Of a stretch of 64,000 nucleotides of DNA, positions 52,797 through 61,792 are shown piece after piece. Numbering within the stretch: the stretch's first letter is position 1; the number at the start of each line of letters is the position of its first letter. The position numbers and the translations under genes were made by a program. The notes below the pieces were generated by a model. The model saw only the letters and a program-made list of their open reading frames with translations, had not been told where the DNA came from and searched no databases. The stretch is from Cupriavidus consociatus (GTDB lineage Bacteria > Pseudomonadota > Gammaproteobacteria > Burkholderiales > Burkholderiaceae), in the NCBI RefSeq assembly GCF_017814975.1, contig NZ_JAGIQA010000024.1, forward strand, positions 62,001-126,000, written 5' to 3'.

Positions 52797-54791
52797 ATGG
52801 ACCTGCGGCAACGCGAGCACATCGAGACGGTGGTCCAGGCCACCACATACCTAGCCCCGCCCGCCGTGCTGGCGGACCGGATCGCGCACGACGCCATCAT
52901 CCAGAACTCATGGCGGCGCTGCGTGCACCAGTACGGGCTCGATCCCTCGCGCATGCAGGAAGCGCGCATTCTGCCGCAGCCGCGGCTGCGCGAACACCAG
53001 GAACGCATCGACGATTTCGCCCGCATCGCGCGCCACGGCCTGCAGAGCCTGTACGGCCAGGTAGCGGCGCTGGGATACGTGGTGCTGCTGACCGATGCGC
53101 AAGGCGTGACGGTCGACTATATCGGCGACGCGCGCACCGATGCCGCACTGCGGCACGCGGGCCTCTACCTCGGCGCGGAATGGAGCGAGAGCGGCGCCGG
53201 CACCTGCGCGGTGGGAACGGCGCTGGTCACCGGCCAGGCACTGACGGTGCACCAGGCCGACCATTTCGATGCGACCCATATCCCGCTGACCTGTACCGCC
53301 GCGCCGCTGTTCGACACGCACGGCAACCTGCACGCCATCCTCGACATCTCCGCGCTGACCTCGCCGCACGCCAAGGACAGCCAGGGGCTGGCGCTGCAGC
53401 TGGTACGCATCTATGCCGCCCATATCGAGAACGCCAACTTCCTGCGCGCGCACCGGCGCGACTGGATCCTGAAGCTGAACGTGGCGCCGGAGTTCGTCGA
53501 TGTCAATCCCGAATACCTGCTGGCGCTGGACGAGGTGGGCTGCATCGTCGGCCACAACCATCGCGCCCGGCTGATGCTGGAGGGTGAGCTGAGTGGCGCG
53601 GCCGGCGCCACCGTGCTCGGCCAGCGCTTCGAGGCGCTGTTCGGCGCCCGCCTGGAAGACCTGGGCAACTATGTCTATTCCCGGCCCAGCGAGCAGCGGC
53701 TGGTGGCGCTGAACCGCAGCGGCGGGCTGCTGTACCTGAGCGTGATGCCGCCCGCGCTGCGCTGGCAGGCACCGGCGAAGGAAGCGCCGGTGGCCATGCC
53801 CGAGGCGCTGGCCGCACTGACCGGCGGCGACGCCGCGCTGCGGCAGCAATTGCAGCGCGCCGCGCGGCTGGTCGATTCGCCAATCAACCTGCTGATCCAC
53901 GGCGAAACCGGCAGCGGCAAGGAGTTCTTCGCCAAGGCCCTGCACCAGGCCAGCACGCGCCGCGGCGGCCCGTTCATCGCGGTGAACTGCGCGGCGATCC
54001 CGGAAACGCTGATCGAGAGCGAACTGTTCGGCCACCTGCCCAACAGCTTCTCCGGCGCCGGCCCGCGCGGCAAGCGCGGGCTGATCCAGGAAGCCGACGG
54101 CGGCACGCTGTTCCTGGACGAGATCGGCGACATGCCGCGCGAGCTGCAGTCGCGGCTGCTGCGCGTGCTGGCCGAGGGCGAGGTGCTGCCGGTCGGCGCC
54201 GCGCGGCCCGTGCCGGTGCGGCTGCGCGTCATTTCCGCGACGCACCACGGCCTGGAGCAACTGGTCGCCGAAGGACGCTTTCGCGAGGACCTCTTCTACC
54301 GCCTGAACGGCGCGCGTTTCGAACTGCCGCCGCTGCGCGCGCGCAACGACCTTGACTGGCTGATGGCCAAGCTGCTGCAGGAAGGCGCGGCCGCACCCGT
54401 GACGCTGTCGCCGGCGGCGCGCGAGCGGCTGCATTGCCATCGCTGGCCGGGCAACCTGCGCGAGCTGCGCAACGTGCTGGAATACGCGCGCGCCGTCTGC
54501 ACCGGCGGCTATATCGACGAGCACGACCTGCCTGACGGCCTCGGGACGGCAGCCATCCCCGCTGCACCGCCACAAGCTGCGCCGGTTGCCGGCGACAGCG
54601 ACGCCGCGCCATCCGACCCGCACCAGCTGCCACCCGAAGGCATGCTGCTGATGCAGTACCTGCGTGCTTCCGGCTGGAACCTGAGCGCGGTCGCTCGCCA
54701 GATCGGCATCAGCCGCATGACGCTGTACCGGCGCATGGAGCGCTACGGGATCCAGTCGCCGAACCGGCGCGACGGCGGCGCGGGCAGCTAG
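52797..54791 (+). CDS. acoR: AcoR-like sigma-54-dependent activator
   Basis: 664 residues. An N-terminal GAF-type sensor (about 60-210) is followed by an AAA+ domain with Walker A GETGSGKE near 369, Walker B GGTLFLDE near 436, arginine fingers, and a Fis-type HTH at the end (WNLSAVARQIGISRMTLYRRM). The sigma-54 contact motif is altered: NSFSGAG instead of GAFTGA. Size and layout match AcoR, the acetoin-responsive activator of C. necator. The acoXABC operon with a sigma-54 promoter lies 4.8 kb downstream, which supports the call. AGGAGA precedes the start. Its stop overlaps that of the converging LysR gene. Confidence 0.78.
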   Translation: MDLRQREHIETVVQATTYLAPPAVLADRIAHDAIIQNSWRRCVHQYGLDPSRMQEARILPQPRLREHQERIDDFARIARHGLQSLYGQVAALGYVVLLTDAQGVTVDYIGDARTDAALRHAGLYLGAEWSESGAGTCAVGTALVTGQALTVHQADHFDATHIPLTCTAAPLFDTHGNLHAILDISALTSPHAKDSQGLALQLVRIYAAHIENANFLRAHRRDWILKLNVAPEFVDVNPEYLLALDEVGCIVGHNHRARLMLEGELSGAAGATVLGQRFEALFGARLEDLGNYVYSRPSEQRLVALNRSGGLLYLSVMPPALRWQAPAKEAPVAMPEALAALTGGDAALRQQLQRAARLVDSPINLLIHGETGSGKEFFAKALHQASTRRGGPFIAVNCAAIPETLIESELFGHLPNSFSGAGPRGKRGLIQEADGGTLFLDEIGDMPRELQSRLLRVLAEGEVLPVGAARPVPVRLRVISATHHGLEQLVAEGRFREDLFYRLNGARFELPPLRARNDLDWLMAKLLQEGAAAPVTLSPAARERLHCHRWPGNLRELRNVLEYARAVCTGGYIDEHDLPDGLGTAAIPAAPPQAAPVAGDSDAAPSDPHQLPPEGMLLMQYLRASGWNLSAVARQIGISRMTLYRRMERYGIQSPNRRDGGAGS

Positions 54792-55807
54792 CCACGCGGA
54801 CGCCCGGTCCTGGTGGTTGCGGTGACTGGGATGACTGCGGTGGAAGCCGGTGGCGAGCCGCCGGCCGCGCACGCCGCGTGCAGCGCATCGATCAGCAAGC
54901 GCACGCCGGGCGTGGCGGTACGGCGCTTGCGCGACACGATGCCGTAGGGCACCAGTCGGCCTCGCATTGCCACCGGCAGGATTGCCAGCGCGCCCATTGC
55001 GGCGAAATAGCCGGCGATCGCGCTGGGTACCACGGCGATGCGGTCGCTGCCCGCCAGCAGCGGCAGCGTCGCCATGATGGAAGAAGTTTCGATGACATCC
55101 TCCGGCAAGGGCACGCGCGCATCGCGAAAGGTCTGGTCAATGATCTGGCGCATCGGGCTGGCGGCAGGCTGGATGATCCATGGATAGCGCGACAGGCCCG
55201 CTAGCCGTACGCTGCGCTTGCCTGCCTGCGGATGCCCGGGGCGCGCAACGATCGACAGGACTTCCTCGCACAGGGGCTCGAAAGCCAGGTCCTCGGCAAG
55301 CGACCCCGCCGGGATACGGCCGACCACCACGTCCAGTGCATCCTGCCGCAGCGCCTGCACCAGCACGTCGCTGGTATCCACCTGGAGTGCGATGTGCAGC
55401 TGCGGGTGGCGTGCCTTGAGCCCGTTGATGGCGCCGGCCAGCAGGTCCGGCACCGGTGCCAGGATCGCGCCGATGCGCACCTTGCCGATCTCGCCCGCGG
55501 CGATGGCGGCAAGCTCGTCGTGCAAGGCATCGAGATCGGACAACGCCACGCGCGCATAGCGGATCAGGGCCTCGCCGAACACGGTTGGCGTGATGCCGCG
55601 GGCGTGGCGCGTGAACAGCAGCGTTCCGACGGTGTCTTCCAGCTCGTGCAGTGCCTTGGTCGCCGCAGGCTGGGTCAGCGCCATCTCGCTGGCGGCGCCA
55701 CGCAGCGAGCCGTGTTCGGCGAGTGCCAGCGCCAGGCGAAGATGGCGCATCTGCAGGCGCTTGCGCAGCGTGGCGGCGTTGCTGAGCTGGGTAAGGAATT
55801 CGGGCAT
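54788..55807 (-). CDS. LysR-family regulator of the lactone/sugar-acid cluster
   Basis: 339 residues. HTH (MRHLRLALALAEHGSLRGAAS, ALTQPAATKALHELEDTVG) and effector domain with VRIGAILAPVPDLLAGAI. N- and C-terminal extensions are longer than usual. It lies last in a minus-strand set (propeller, MFS, amidohydrolase, LysR), 60 bases after the amidohydrolase stop, so it is probably the cluster's own regulator. Its stop TAG shares the palindrome CTAG with the stop of the AcoR-like gene, a convergent 4-base overlap. Confidence 0.9.
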   Translation of the reverse strand: MPEFLTQLSNAATLRKRLQMRHLRLALALAEHGSLRGAASEMALTQPAATKALHELEDTVGTLLFTRHARGITPTVFGEALIRYARVALSDLDALHDELAAIAAGEIGKVRIGAILAPVPDLLAGAINGLKARHPQLHIALQVDTSDVLVQALRQDALDVVVGRIPAGSLAEDLAFEPLCEEVLSIVARPGHPQAGKRSVRLAGLSRYPWIIQPAASPMRQIIDQTFRDARVPLPEDVIETSSIMATLPLLAGSDRIAVVPSAIAGYFAAMGALAILPVAMRGRLVPYGIVSRKRRTATPGVRLLIDALHAACAAGGSPPASTAVIPVTATTRTGRPRG

Positions 55808-55867
55808 GGCAGTGTACGGTGGACGCCGGTTTTATAGCACGCATGGCGGACCACACTGCGACCGGAA

Positions 55868-56836
55868 TCAACACATTGCGCTGTCTTGGGCTGGTGCCGA
55901 GGACATGTGCCCGGCGCCAATACGGTAGAAGCGCACAGCATTGCCGGCCAACACCCGTTGCCTGGCGAGGGGGTCCGGCAGCGCGTCGGTCACCATGCGC
56001 AGCACCGTGCCGAACGCGGCGCTCAACGACGAAACCGGCAGGTTGCTGCCAAACATGGCGCGCTCGTGTCCGAAGATGGCAAGCGTCTCGCGCACAATGC
56101 GGCGGTTCCCAGCCGCATCCCAGCGGCCGCCCTGCAGTCCGAACTCGGACAACTTGACCATCACGTTCGGGCAGGCGGCCAGCGCTTGCATGCCGCGCCG
56201 CCAGTGCGCCAGCCCGGCTTCCGACCGGTCCAGCGGCAAGCCGGCATGATTCAGTGCGATCGCCAGCTCGGGCAGGGCGGCGGCCACCTGCGCCGCCTCT
56301 TGCAGATGCCAGAACGGCACGCGCAGGTCCCACGACAGCCCCTGGCGCGGCAGCCGTGCCAGGTCTTCCAGCCAGGCGGGATCCTGCATCGATCCGGCCC
56401 GGCCCGCAACCGACTCGCCAGGAGCGGATGCCGTCAGCGGTTTGCAGCGGATGCCGCGCACCCGCGCAAAACTCGCCTGGCGCGCAAGCAGCTCGGCGCA
56501 GTTTGCGGTGCCGAGCGGGGCGTAAGCGACCACGGAGGCGGCCATGCCCTGGGGCCAGCGGGGCTCATGCAGCCACGCCGTCTCGGCAATGGCTTCGTTC
56601 CGGTTCCGCTCGGCCTCGATGTGGACGGTTGCCAGCACTGATACGTCCGCCGTATCGCGCCGGTACTCAGCCGCCAGATAGTCATGGCGCAAGGCCTGGT
56701 AGTCGCCGAGAAAGAACGTTGCCGGCTGGTACCCCTCCTGCAGCCACGGGTAGTGCCCGCAATCGAGTTGCCACAGATGGTGGTGGGCATCGACGATCGC
56801 CAGGCGCTCGCCGGCAGGCAAGGCGTGGCGCGTCAT
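55868..56836 (-). CDS. amidohydrolase-2 family protein (lactonase-like, COG3618)
   Basis: 322 residues. The metal motif VDAHHHLW near the N-terminus and the TIM-barrel pattern with ALNHAGLP and MFGSNLPVSSL are those of the L-fuconolactonase/2-pyrone-4,6-dicarboxylate lactonase group. Its start overlaps the stop of the MFS gene by four bases (ATGA), so translation is coupled. With a beta-propeller protein and a transporter it suggests uptake and opening of a lactone or sugar acid. Confidence 0.85.
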   Translation of the reverse strand: MTRHALPAGERLAIVDAHHHLWQLDCGHYPWLQEGYQPATFFLGDYQALRHDYLAAEYRRDTADVSVLATVHIEAERNRNEAIAETAWLHEPRWPQGMAASVVAYAPLGTANCAELLARQASFARVRGIRCKPLTASAPGESVAGRAGSMQDPAWLEDLARLPRQGLSWDLRVPFWHLQEAAQVAAALPELAIALNHAGLPLDRSEAGLAHWRRGMQALAACPNVMVKLSEFGLQGGRWDAAGNRRIVRETLAIFGHERAMFGSNLPVSSLSAAFGTVLRMVTDALPDPLARQRVLAGNAVRFYRIGAGHMSSAPAQDSAMC

Positions 56837-58185
56837 CGGCAGGACTCCGGCAGGGTGGCGGTCAGCACGGCAGCCAGCACGAGCGCGCAAGCGAGCATGT
56901 AGACGCCCACGCCAGCGTCGAAATACTGGATCAGGAGCCCAACTGCATACGGACCGCAGAAGCCGCCAAGATTGCCGAGCGCGTTGATCAGGCCGCGCGC
57001 CACGCCCGCGTCGTCTGCGGCAAGCAGTCGCGGGGGCAGGGTCCAGAATACGCCCGCGGCGGCTTGCAGGAACACGCCGCAGCCGACCAGCAGACCATAG
57101 GCCAGCCAGGTATTGGCATGGAACCATACCGATCCGGCCAGACAGGCGGCAAAGCCCAGCAAGGGCCACATCACGAAGGCGCGGCGTTTCCCGCTTCGGT
57201 CCGACCAGGCAGACACCACGAGGATGCCGGCCATGGTTCCCATGTACGGCACCATCGCCAGCAGGCCGACCTGGCCCATGCCGCCGTGGGTCAGGTCCTT
57301 GAGGATGGTGGGCAGCCACAGCGTATAGCCATAGATGCCGGCCTGGTAGAGGAAATTCAGGCCGATCAGGCGACGGATCACGGTATCCGACAGCAGCCGC
57401 AAGATCACCGTGCGCGTAGTCGCATGGTTCGTTGTCGCAGCGGCAGCTGGCGCCGCCCGTTGCTGCTCCGCGCCCAGCTGCGCCAGTACGTAATCGCGCT
57501 CCGCCGAGGAAATCCAGCGGGCCTCCTGCGGCCGGTCGCAGGCCAATCCCAACCAGACGCCGAGGCAGAGCGCCGAGATACCGCCTTCGATGATAAACAG
57601 CCAGCGCCAGTCCAGCGCGGCGATGACCAGTCCCGACAGCGGCGCGGTAATCATGCCGGCAATCGGCACGAACAGGATCACCAGCGCATTGGCCCGGCCG
57701 CGCTCGTGGTCTGGAAACCAGTTGCCGACGATCGTCAGCACCACCGGCAGCATGCCGCCCTCGGCCACGCCGAGTGCGAAGCGCAGGATCAGCAACTCGG
57801 TCTCGTTGCGCACGAGGCCGGTCAGCACGGAGATCACGGCCCACGCCAGCATCGACCAGCCGATGAACTTTCGTCCGCTGCCGCGTACGGCCAGCTTGCC
57901 GCCCGGAATCTGCAGCAACAGGTAGCCGGCGAAGAAGATGCCGCCGGCCAGGCCCGCCATGCCGGCACCGATGCCAAGCGCCTCGTTCATGCCGCCCGGC
58001 ATGGCAAAGGCGATATTGACCCGGTCCATATATGACACGATGCACACCATCAGGATGGGCGGGATGATGCGCCACCAGCGCTGCGCGGGAATCCGGGCGG
58101 TGGCCGAGGCGGTGCCGGGCGTCGCGCCGGCAGGAGAATCGAGGGCGACGGCTTTGTCGGCTCGCGCTTGCTGCGGGATGTTCAT
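56833..58185 (-). CDS. MFS transporter, ACS type
   Basis: 450 residues, twelve helices. VSYMDRVNIAFAMPGGM in helix 1 and GVAEGGMLPVVLTIVGNWF mark the ACS family of organic/sugar acid symporters. GGAG lies before the ATG at 58185. It is coupled to the downstream amidohydrolase gene by a four-base overlap, so the two act on the same substrate. Confidence 0.92.
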   Translation of the reverse strand: MNIPQQARADKAVALDSPAGATPGTASATARIPAQRWWRIIPPILMVCIVSYMDRVNIAFAMPGGMNEALGIGAGMAGLAGGIFFAGYLLLQIPGGKLAVRGSGRKFIGWSMLAWAVISVLTGLVRNETELLILRFALGVAEGGMLPVVLTIVGNWFPDHERGRANALVILFVPIAGMITAPLSGLVIAALDWRWLFIIEGGISALCLGVWLGLACDRPQEARWISSAERDYVLAQLGAEQQRAAPAAAATTNHATTRTVILRLLSDTVIRRLIGLNFLYQAGIYGYTLWLPTILKDLTHGGMGQVGLLAMVPYMGTMAGILVVSAWSDRSGKRRAFVMWPLLGFAACLAGSVWFHANTWLAYGLLVGCGVFLQAAAGVFWTLPPRLLAADDAGVARGLINALGNLGGFCGPYAVGLLIQYFDAGVGVYMLACALVLAAVLTATLPESCR

Positions 58186-58210
58186 GGGTCTCCTTCATGG
58201 GCGCCTTCAG

Positions 58211-58246
58211 CCGCTGCTTCGGCGGCTGCTTCGGCGGCTGCTTTAG
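58211..58246. repeat. three-copy 12-bp tandem repeat
   Basis: The unit CGGCTGCTTCGG (last copy degenerate) occurs about three times in the leader between the beta-propeller gene and the MFS gene. Confidence 0.6.
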
Positions 58247-58323
58247 CGCCTGCGCCTGTGCTGCGATGAAATGGTATGAGTGCCGGCCGACGGTTGCGTT
58301 GACGGGCCTGTGGAAGCTCGCGC

Positions 58324-59268
58324 TTATCGGGGCGGCAGCGCCAGGATGGCGAGGCCGTCCGGCTCCTTGCCGGTGTCAAAGGCATGGCGCAACGCCAGCG
58401 TGCGAAGGTCCAGTTCGCTGACGCTGTGGTCGTTGAGCGCAAGCCAGGCGCGGCCAGGGTCGGCTGGATGGAATGCCAGTGCGATCGGCTTGGCGCCGGT
58501 ATCGACCCGTGCCAGCTCGACCAGCGTGTGCGGGTCGAAGATGCGCAGGCTGCGCTCGCCATAGTTGAGCGCGAACAAGCGGTCGCAAGGCGACCAGTAC
58601 AGTCGGGTGGGATCCTCGCCCGTGGCGACCGTGCCGAGCACTTCCAGCGTGTGGGCGTCGAGCCGCGCGATGGTATGGTCGTCGCGGCTGGAGACATAGA
58701 GCAGGGATTCGTCGGGATTCAGGCAGCAGCCTTCAGGCCGCCGGCCGGCGTGGGCAGCGCGCGGCGGCCGGCTCGCATCGTAGGGGTGGACCAGCGTTAC
58801 CGTGTGCGACAGCAGGTTGGTCACGTAGGCGCGTTGCCCGTCGCCCGTCAGTACGAACAGGTGGCTTTTGACGCCGCCGGACGGCACGGCGCGCGCCGGC
58901 GTGCGGCTCTCCCACGGCGCTTCGAACACCAGCAGCATGTTGTCGCGCTCGCTCAGTGCATAGACGCGGCCTCGCGCGTCAATCTGCAGCCCGTGGATGC
59001 GATGAAAAGGCGCGCAGTCCAGGTCGCCTTCACGCTCTCCGCCGGCGATATCGACGCAGCACACCGAGGCGCCGCCATCGCCGGCATGCGCAAAGGTCTG
59101 TACCCCGTAGTGGCCGACATAGCCGCGCAGCCGTGCGCGGTCGACCACGAACTCATGTGGGTAGTCCGGCAGCGGCACGCTGAAGCGGCGCGCACCGCTT
59201 TCCAGGTCATAGCCGCTGAAGCTGTGGCCGAACTTCTCCACCAGCACTGCGATCCAGCGCGTATCCAT
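58324..59268 (-). CDS. YncE/lactonase-like beta-propeller protein
   Basis: 314 residues made of repeated beta-propeller blades (GRVYALSERDNMLLVF, AYVTNLLSHTVTLVHPYD, LLYVSSRDDHTIARLDAHTLEVLG, WLALNDHSVSELDLRTL, each in part). No signal peptide is visible. Proteins of this kind include 6-phosphogluconolactonase (Pgl) and YncE; a lactonase role fits the neighbours. AGGAGA precedes the ATG at 59268. It is the first gene of the minus-strand set and is divergent from acoX, sharing the 367-base region with the aco promoter. Confidence 0.78.
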   Translation of the reverse strand: MDTRWIAVLVEKFGHSFSGYDLESGARRFSVPLPDYPHEFVVDRARLRGYVGHYGVQTFAHAGDGGASVCCVDIAGGEREGDLDCAPFHRIHGLQIDARGRVYALSERDNMLLVFEAPWESRTPARAVPSGGVKSHLFVLTGDGQRAYVTNLLSHTVTLVHPYDASRPPRAAHAGRRPEGCCLNPDESLLYVSSRDDHTIARLDAHTLEVLGTVATGEDPTRLYWSPCDRLFALNYGERSLRIFDPHTLVELARVDTGAKPIALAFHPADPGRAWLALNDHSVSELDLRTLALRHAFDTGKEPDGLAILALPPR

Positions 59269-59364
59269 TCTGTCTCCTCATTGGCTTCGCGGCGGCATGG
59301 CGAAGCAGGTCGTTGTTTGAGGAGGAGAGTCTGGCGCAGGAAGCCGTCACCAACCACTGAATAT

Positions 59365-59374
59365 TGCACAGTGA
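59365..59374. promoter_or_regulatory. candidate AcoR upstream activating site, copy 1
   Basis: TGCACAGTGA. It differs at one position from TGCACTGTGA at 59445-59454, exactly 80 bases downstream. The positions relative to the expected start site (about -243 and -163) suit enhancer-type sites. Confidence 0.4.
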
Positions 59375-59444
59375 GGTATTCCCGGAAGTAATCGGCCGCA
59401 CCCGCGGCCGCCGCTGCGCGATACGGTTGTCCAGTCTGTACAAC

Positions 59445-59454
59445 TGCACTGTGA
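59445..59454. promoter_or_regulatory. candidate AcoR upstream activating site, copy 2
   Basis: TGCACTGTGA, followed by CACCTGTC and preceded by the near-palindrome TTGTCCAGTCTGTACAA (59427-59443). Assignment to AcoR is inferred from position only. Confidence 0.4.
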
Positions 59455-59582
59455 CACCTGTCTCGCCGTGACCGCCGCGCTGGGCTGTTTGCCGCGCGGA
59501 GCATGGCAAATCGTGCGGGTTATCCCTTAAATTAAACGGCGCCGGAGGGATGTTTTCCGATCTCGCAGCGGCTTCCGCGCAC

Positions 59583-59597
59583 TGGCACAGCCATTGC
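59583..59597 (+). promoter_or_regulatory. sigma-54 promoter of acoXABC
   Basis: TGGCAC, five bases, TTGC: an exact match to the sigma-54 -24/-12 consensus with GG and GC twelve bases apart. Transcription should start near 59608, about 28 bases before the acoX ATG. This agrees with the known sigma-54 dependence of acetoin genes in C. necator. Confidence 0.93.
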
Positions 59598-59635
59598 AAT
59601 TTGCCTGTCACCACAACGACAACAGGAGACAGGCA

Positions 59636-60709
59636 ATGGGGCACGCAGCCGTCGCCGGCACGCCACTGGTCGGCATCATCGCCAACCCGATTTCCGCGCG
59701 CGATATCCGCCGCGTGATCGCCAACGCCAACAGCCTGCAACTGGCCGATCGCGTGAATATCGTGCTGCGCCTGCTGTCCGCGCTCGCGGCGTGCGGCGTA
59801 GGCCGCGTGCTGATGATGCCGGACCGCGAAGGACTGCGCGTCATGCTGGCGCGGCACCTGGCGCGCCGGCAAGGCCCCGACTCCGGCCTGCCTGCCGTCG
59901 AATACGTCGATATGCCCGTGACTGCGCGTGTCGACGACACGCTGCACGCCGCGCGCTGCATGGCCGATGCCGGCGTGGCCGCCATCATCGTGCTCGGCGG
60001 CGACGGCACGCATCGCGCGGTGGTGCGCGAATGCGGCGGTGTTCCCATTGCAGGCCTGTCGACCGGCACCAACAACGCCTACCCGGAGATGCGCGAGCCC
60101 ACCATTACCGGCCTCGCCACCGGGCTCTACGCCACCGGGCGCGTTCCCGACAAGCAAGCGCTTGCCTCCAACAAGCGGCTCGACATCGTCATCCGCGACG
60201 GCGACGGCGGCTTTCGCCGCGACATCGCGCTGGTGGATGCGGTGATTTCGCACGAGCACTTCATCGGCGCGCGCGCCTTGTGGAAGACCGACACGCTCGC
60301 CGCGGTCTATGTGTCGTTTGCCGATCCGCAGGCCATCGGCCTGTCAGCCATCGCCGGCCTGCTCGAACCGCTGGGCCGGCGCGATCCCGGCGGCCTGGCG
60401 ATCGAGCTGGCAGCGCCCGGCGAGGGCGAATTCGACCTGCGCGCACCGATCGCGCCGGGACTGCTGTGCACGGTGCCGGTTGCCGGCTGGGAGCGGCTCG
60501 AGCACGGCCGCCCGCACCGCGTGCGCCAGCGCAGCGGCATCGTCGCACTCGACGGCGAACGCGAGTTGGCCTTCGGGCCGGACGACGAAGTCACCGTGAC
60601 CCTGCATGAACACGCTTTTCGCAGCATCGACGTGGCGGGCTGCATGCGCTATGCCGCGCAGCATCGGCTGATGCGCAGCAGCAACCCGTTGCTTACCTGC
60701 CTTTCCTGA
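59636..60709 (+). CDS. acoX: AcoX, NAD kinase-like protein of acetoin catabolism
   Basis: 357 residues. It has the ATP-NAD kinase-like core with the GGDGTHR motif (Gly121-Thr125), STGTNNAYPEM and the usual C-terminal beta region. AcoX is encoded first in aco operons; it is not needed for the dehydrogenase reaction in vitro and its job is unsettled. GGAGA precedes the ATG at 59636. First gene of acoXABC, 33 bases before acoA. Confidence 0.95.
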   Translation: MGHAAVAGTPLVGIIANPISARDIRRVIANANSLQLADRVNIVLRLLSALAACGVGRVLMMPDREGLRVMLARHLARRQGPDSGLPAVEYVDMPVTARVDDTLHAARCMADAGVAAIIVLGGDGTHRAVVRECGGVPIAGLSTGTNNAYPEMREPTITGLATGLYATGRVPDKQALASNKRLDIVIRDGDGGFRRDIALVDAVISHEHFIGARALWKTDTLAAVYVSFADPQAIGLSAIAGLLEPLGRRDPGGLAIELAAPGEGEFDLRAPIAPGLLCTVPVAGWERLEHGRPHRVRQRSGIVALDGERELAFGPDDEVTVTLHEHAFRSIDVAGCMRYAAQHRLMRSSNPLLTCLS

Positions 60710-60742
60710 AGTGCAAACCTTGATAGAACGAAGGAGACAGAC

Positions 60743-61744
60743 ATGACAGCCAGAGCTTCACAAGATTCCAGCGCGCTGCCGCTCGACAAGGAGACGCTGC
60801 TGACGGCGTACCGGAAAATGCGCACCATCCGCGATTTCGAGGAGCGCCTGCACGTGGACTTCGCGCGTGGCGACATCCCGGGCTTTGTCCACCTGTATGC
60901 GGGCGAGGAGGCCGCGGGCGTCGGCATCCTGCACCACCTGCACGATGGCGACCGCATCGCCAGCACGCACCGCGGCCACGGCCACTGCATTGCCAAGGGG
61001 GTGGATCCGGTGGCGATGATGATGGAGATCTATGGCAAGAAGGGCGGCTCTTGTAACGGCAAGGGCGGCTCGATGCATATCGCCGACCTGTCCAAGGGCA
61101 TGATGGGCGCCAACGGCATCCTCGGCGCGGGTGCGCCGCTGATCTGCGGCGCCGCGCTGGCGGCCAAGTTCCGCGGCAAGGGCGAGGTCGGCATCACCTT
61201 CTGCGGCGATGGCGCTTCCAACCAGGGCACCTTCCTGGAAAGCCTGAACCTGGCCGCGGTGTGGAACCTGCCGGTGATCTTCGTGATCGAGAACAACGGC
61301 TATGCCGAGTCGACCTCGCGCGACTACGGCACGGCGGTCGACAGCTACGTCGATCGCGCCGCAGGCTTTGGCATCCCGGGCGTGACTGTCGACGGCACCG
61401 ACTTCTTCGCCGTGCACGAGGCCGCCGGCGAAGTCATCCGCCGCGCGCGCGAAGGCGGCGGCCCGTCGCTGCTCGAATGCAAGATGGTCCGCTTCTACGG
61501 CCATTTCGAGGGCGATGCGCAGACCTATCGCGCCGCCGGCGAACTCGACGACATCCGCGCCAACAAGGACTGCCTGAAGCTGTTTGCCCGCACCGTGACG
61601 CAGGCCGGCGTGATCGCGCGCGAGGAACTCGACACCATCGACCGCGAAGTCGCCGCGCTGATCGAGCACGCCGTGCAGGAAGCCAAGGCTGCGCCGCTGC
61701 CCGGCCCGGAAGACCTGCTCACCGACGTCTACGTCAGCTATTGA
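60743..61744 (+). CDS. acoA: acetoin dehydrogenase E1 alpha subunit
   Basis: 333 residues. Thiamine diphosphate-dependent; the binding motif GDGASNQGTFLES starts at Gly155 and ends with IENN about 28 residues later. LDKETLLTAYRKMRTIRDFEE at the N-terminus and YAGEEAAGVGI are typical. With AcoB it cleaves acetoin to acetaldehyde and an acetyl unit passed to AcoC. AGGAGA lies before the ATG. Confidence 0.97.
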   Translation: MTARASQDSSALPLDKETLLTAYRKMRTIRDFEERLHVDFARGDIPGFVHLYAGEEAAGVGILHHLHDGDRIASTHRGHGHCIAKGVDPVAMMMEIYGKKGGSCNGKGGSMHIADLSKGMMGANGILGAGAPLICGAALAAKFRGKGEVGITFCGDGASNQGTFLESLNLAAVWNLPVIFVIENNGYAESTSRDYGTAVDSYVDRAAGFGIPGVTVDGTDFFAVHEAAGEVIRRAREGGGPSLLECKMVRFYGHFEGDAQTYRAAGELDDIRANKDCLKLFARTVTQAGVIAREELDTIDREVAALIEHAVQEAKAAPLPGPEDLLTDVYVSY

Positions 61745-61792
61745 TCCGCCTCTCGCCAACAAGACGGCTAACCGAACTATCAGGAGACAAAC

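Larger units (their letters stand above)
59269..59635. other. divergent regulatory region upstream of acoX
   Basis: 367 bases between the propeller gene and acoX. It contains the sigma-54 promoter at 59583-59597 and two copies of a TGCACWGTGA motif. Part of it (59515-59545) is AT-richer than average (TCCCTTAAATTAAAC). Confidence 0.6.

Noticed and set aside
58182..58697. A minus-strand frame ending in an Ala-Ala-Ala-Glu repeat
   Set aside because: The repeat is produced by the 12-bp tandem repeat, and the rest of the frame is a shadow of the beta-propeller gene.
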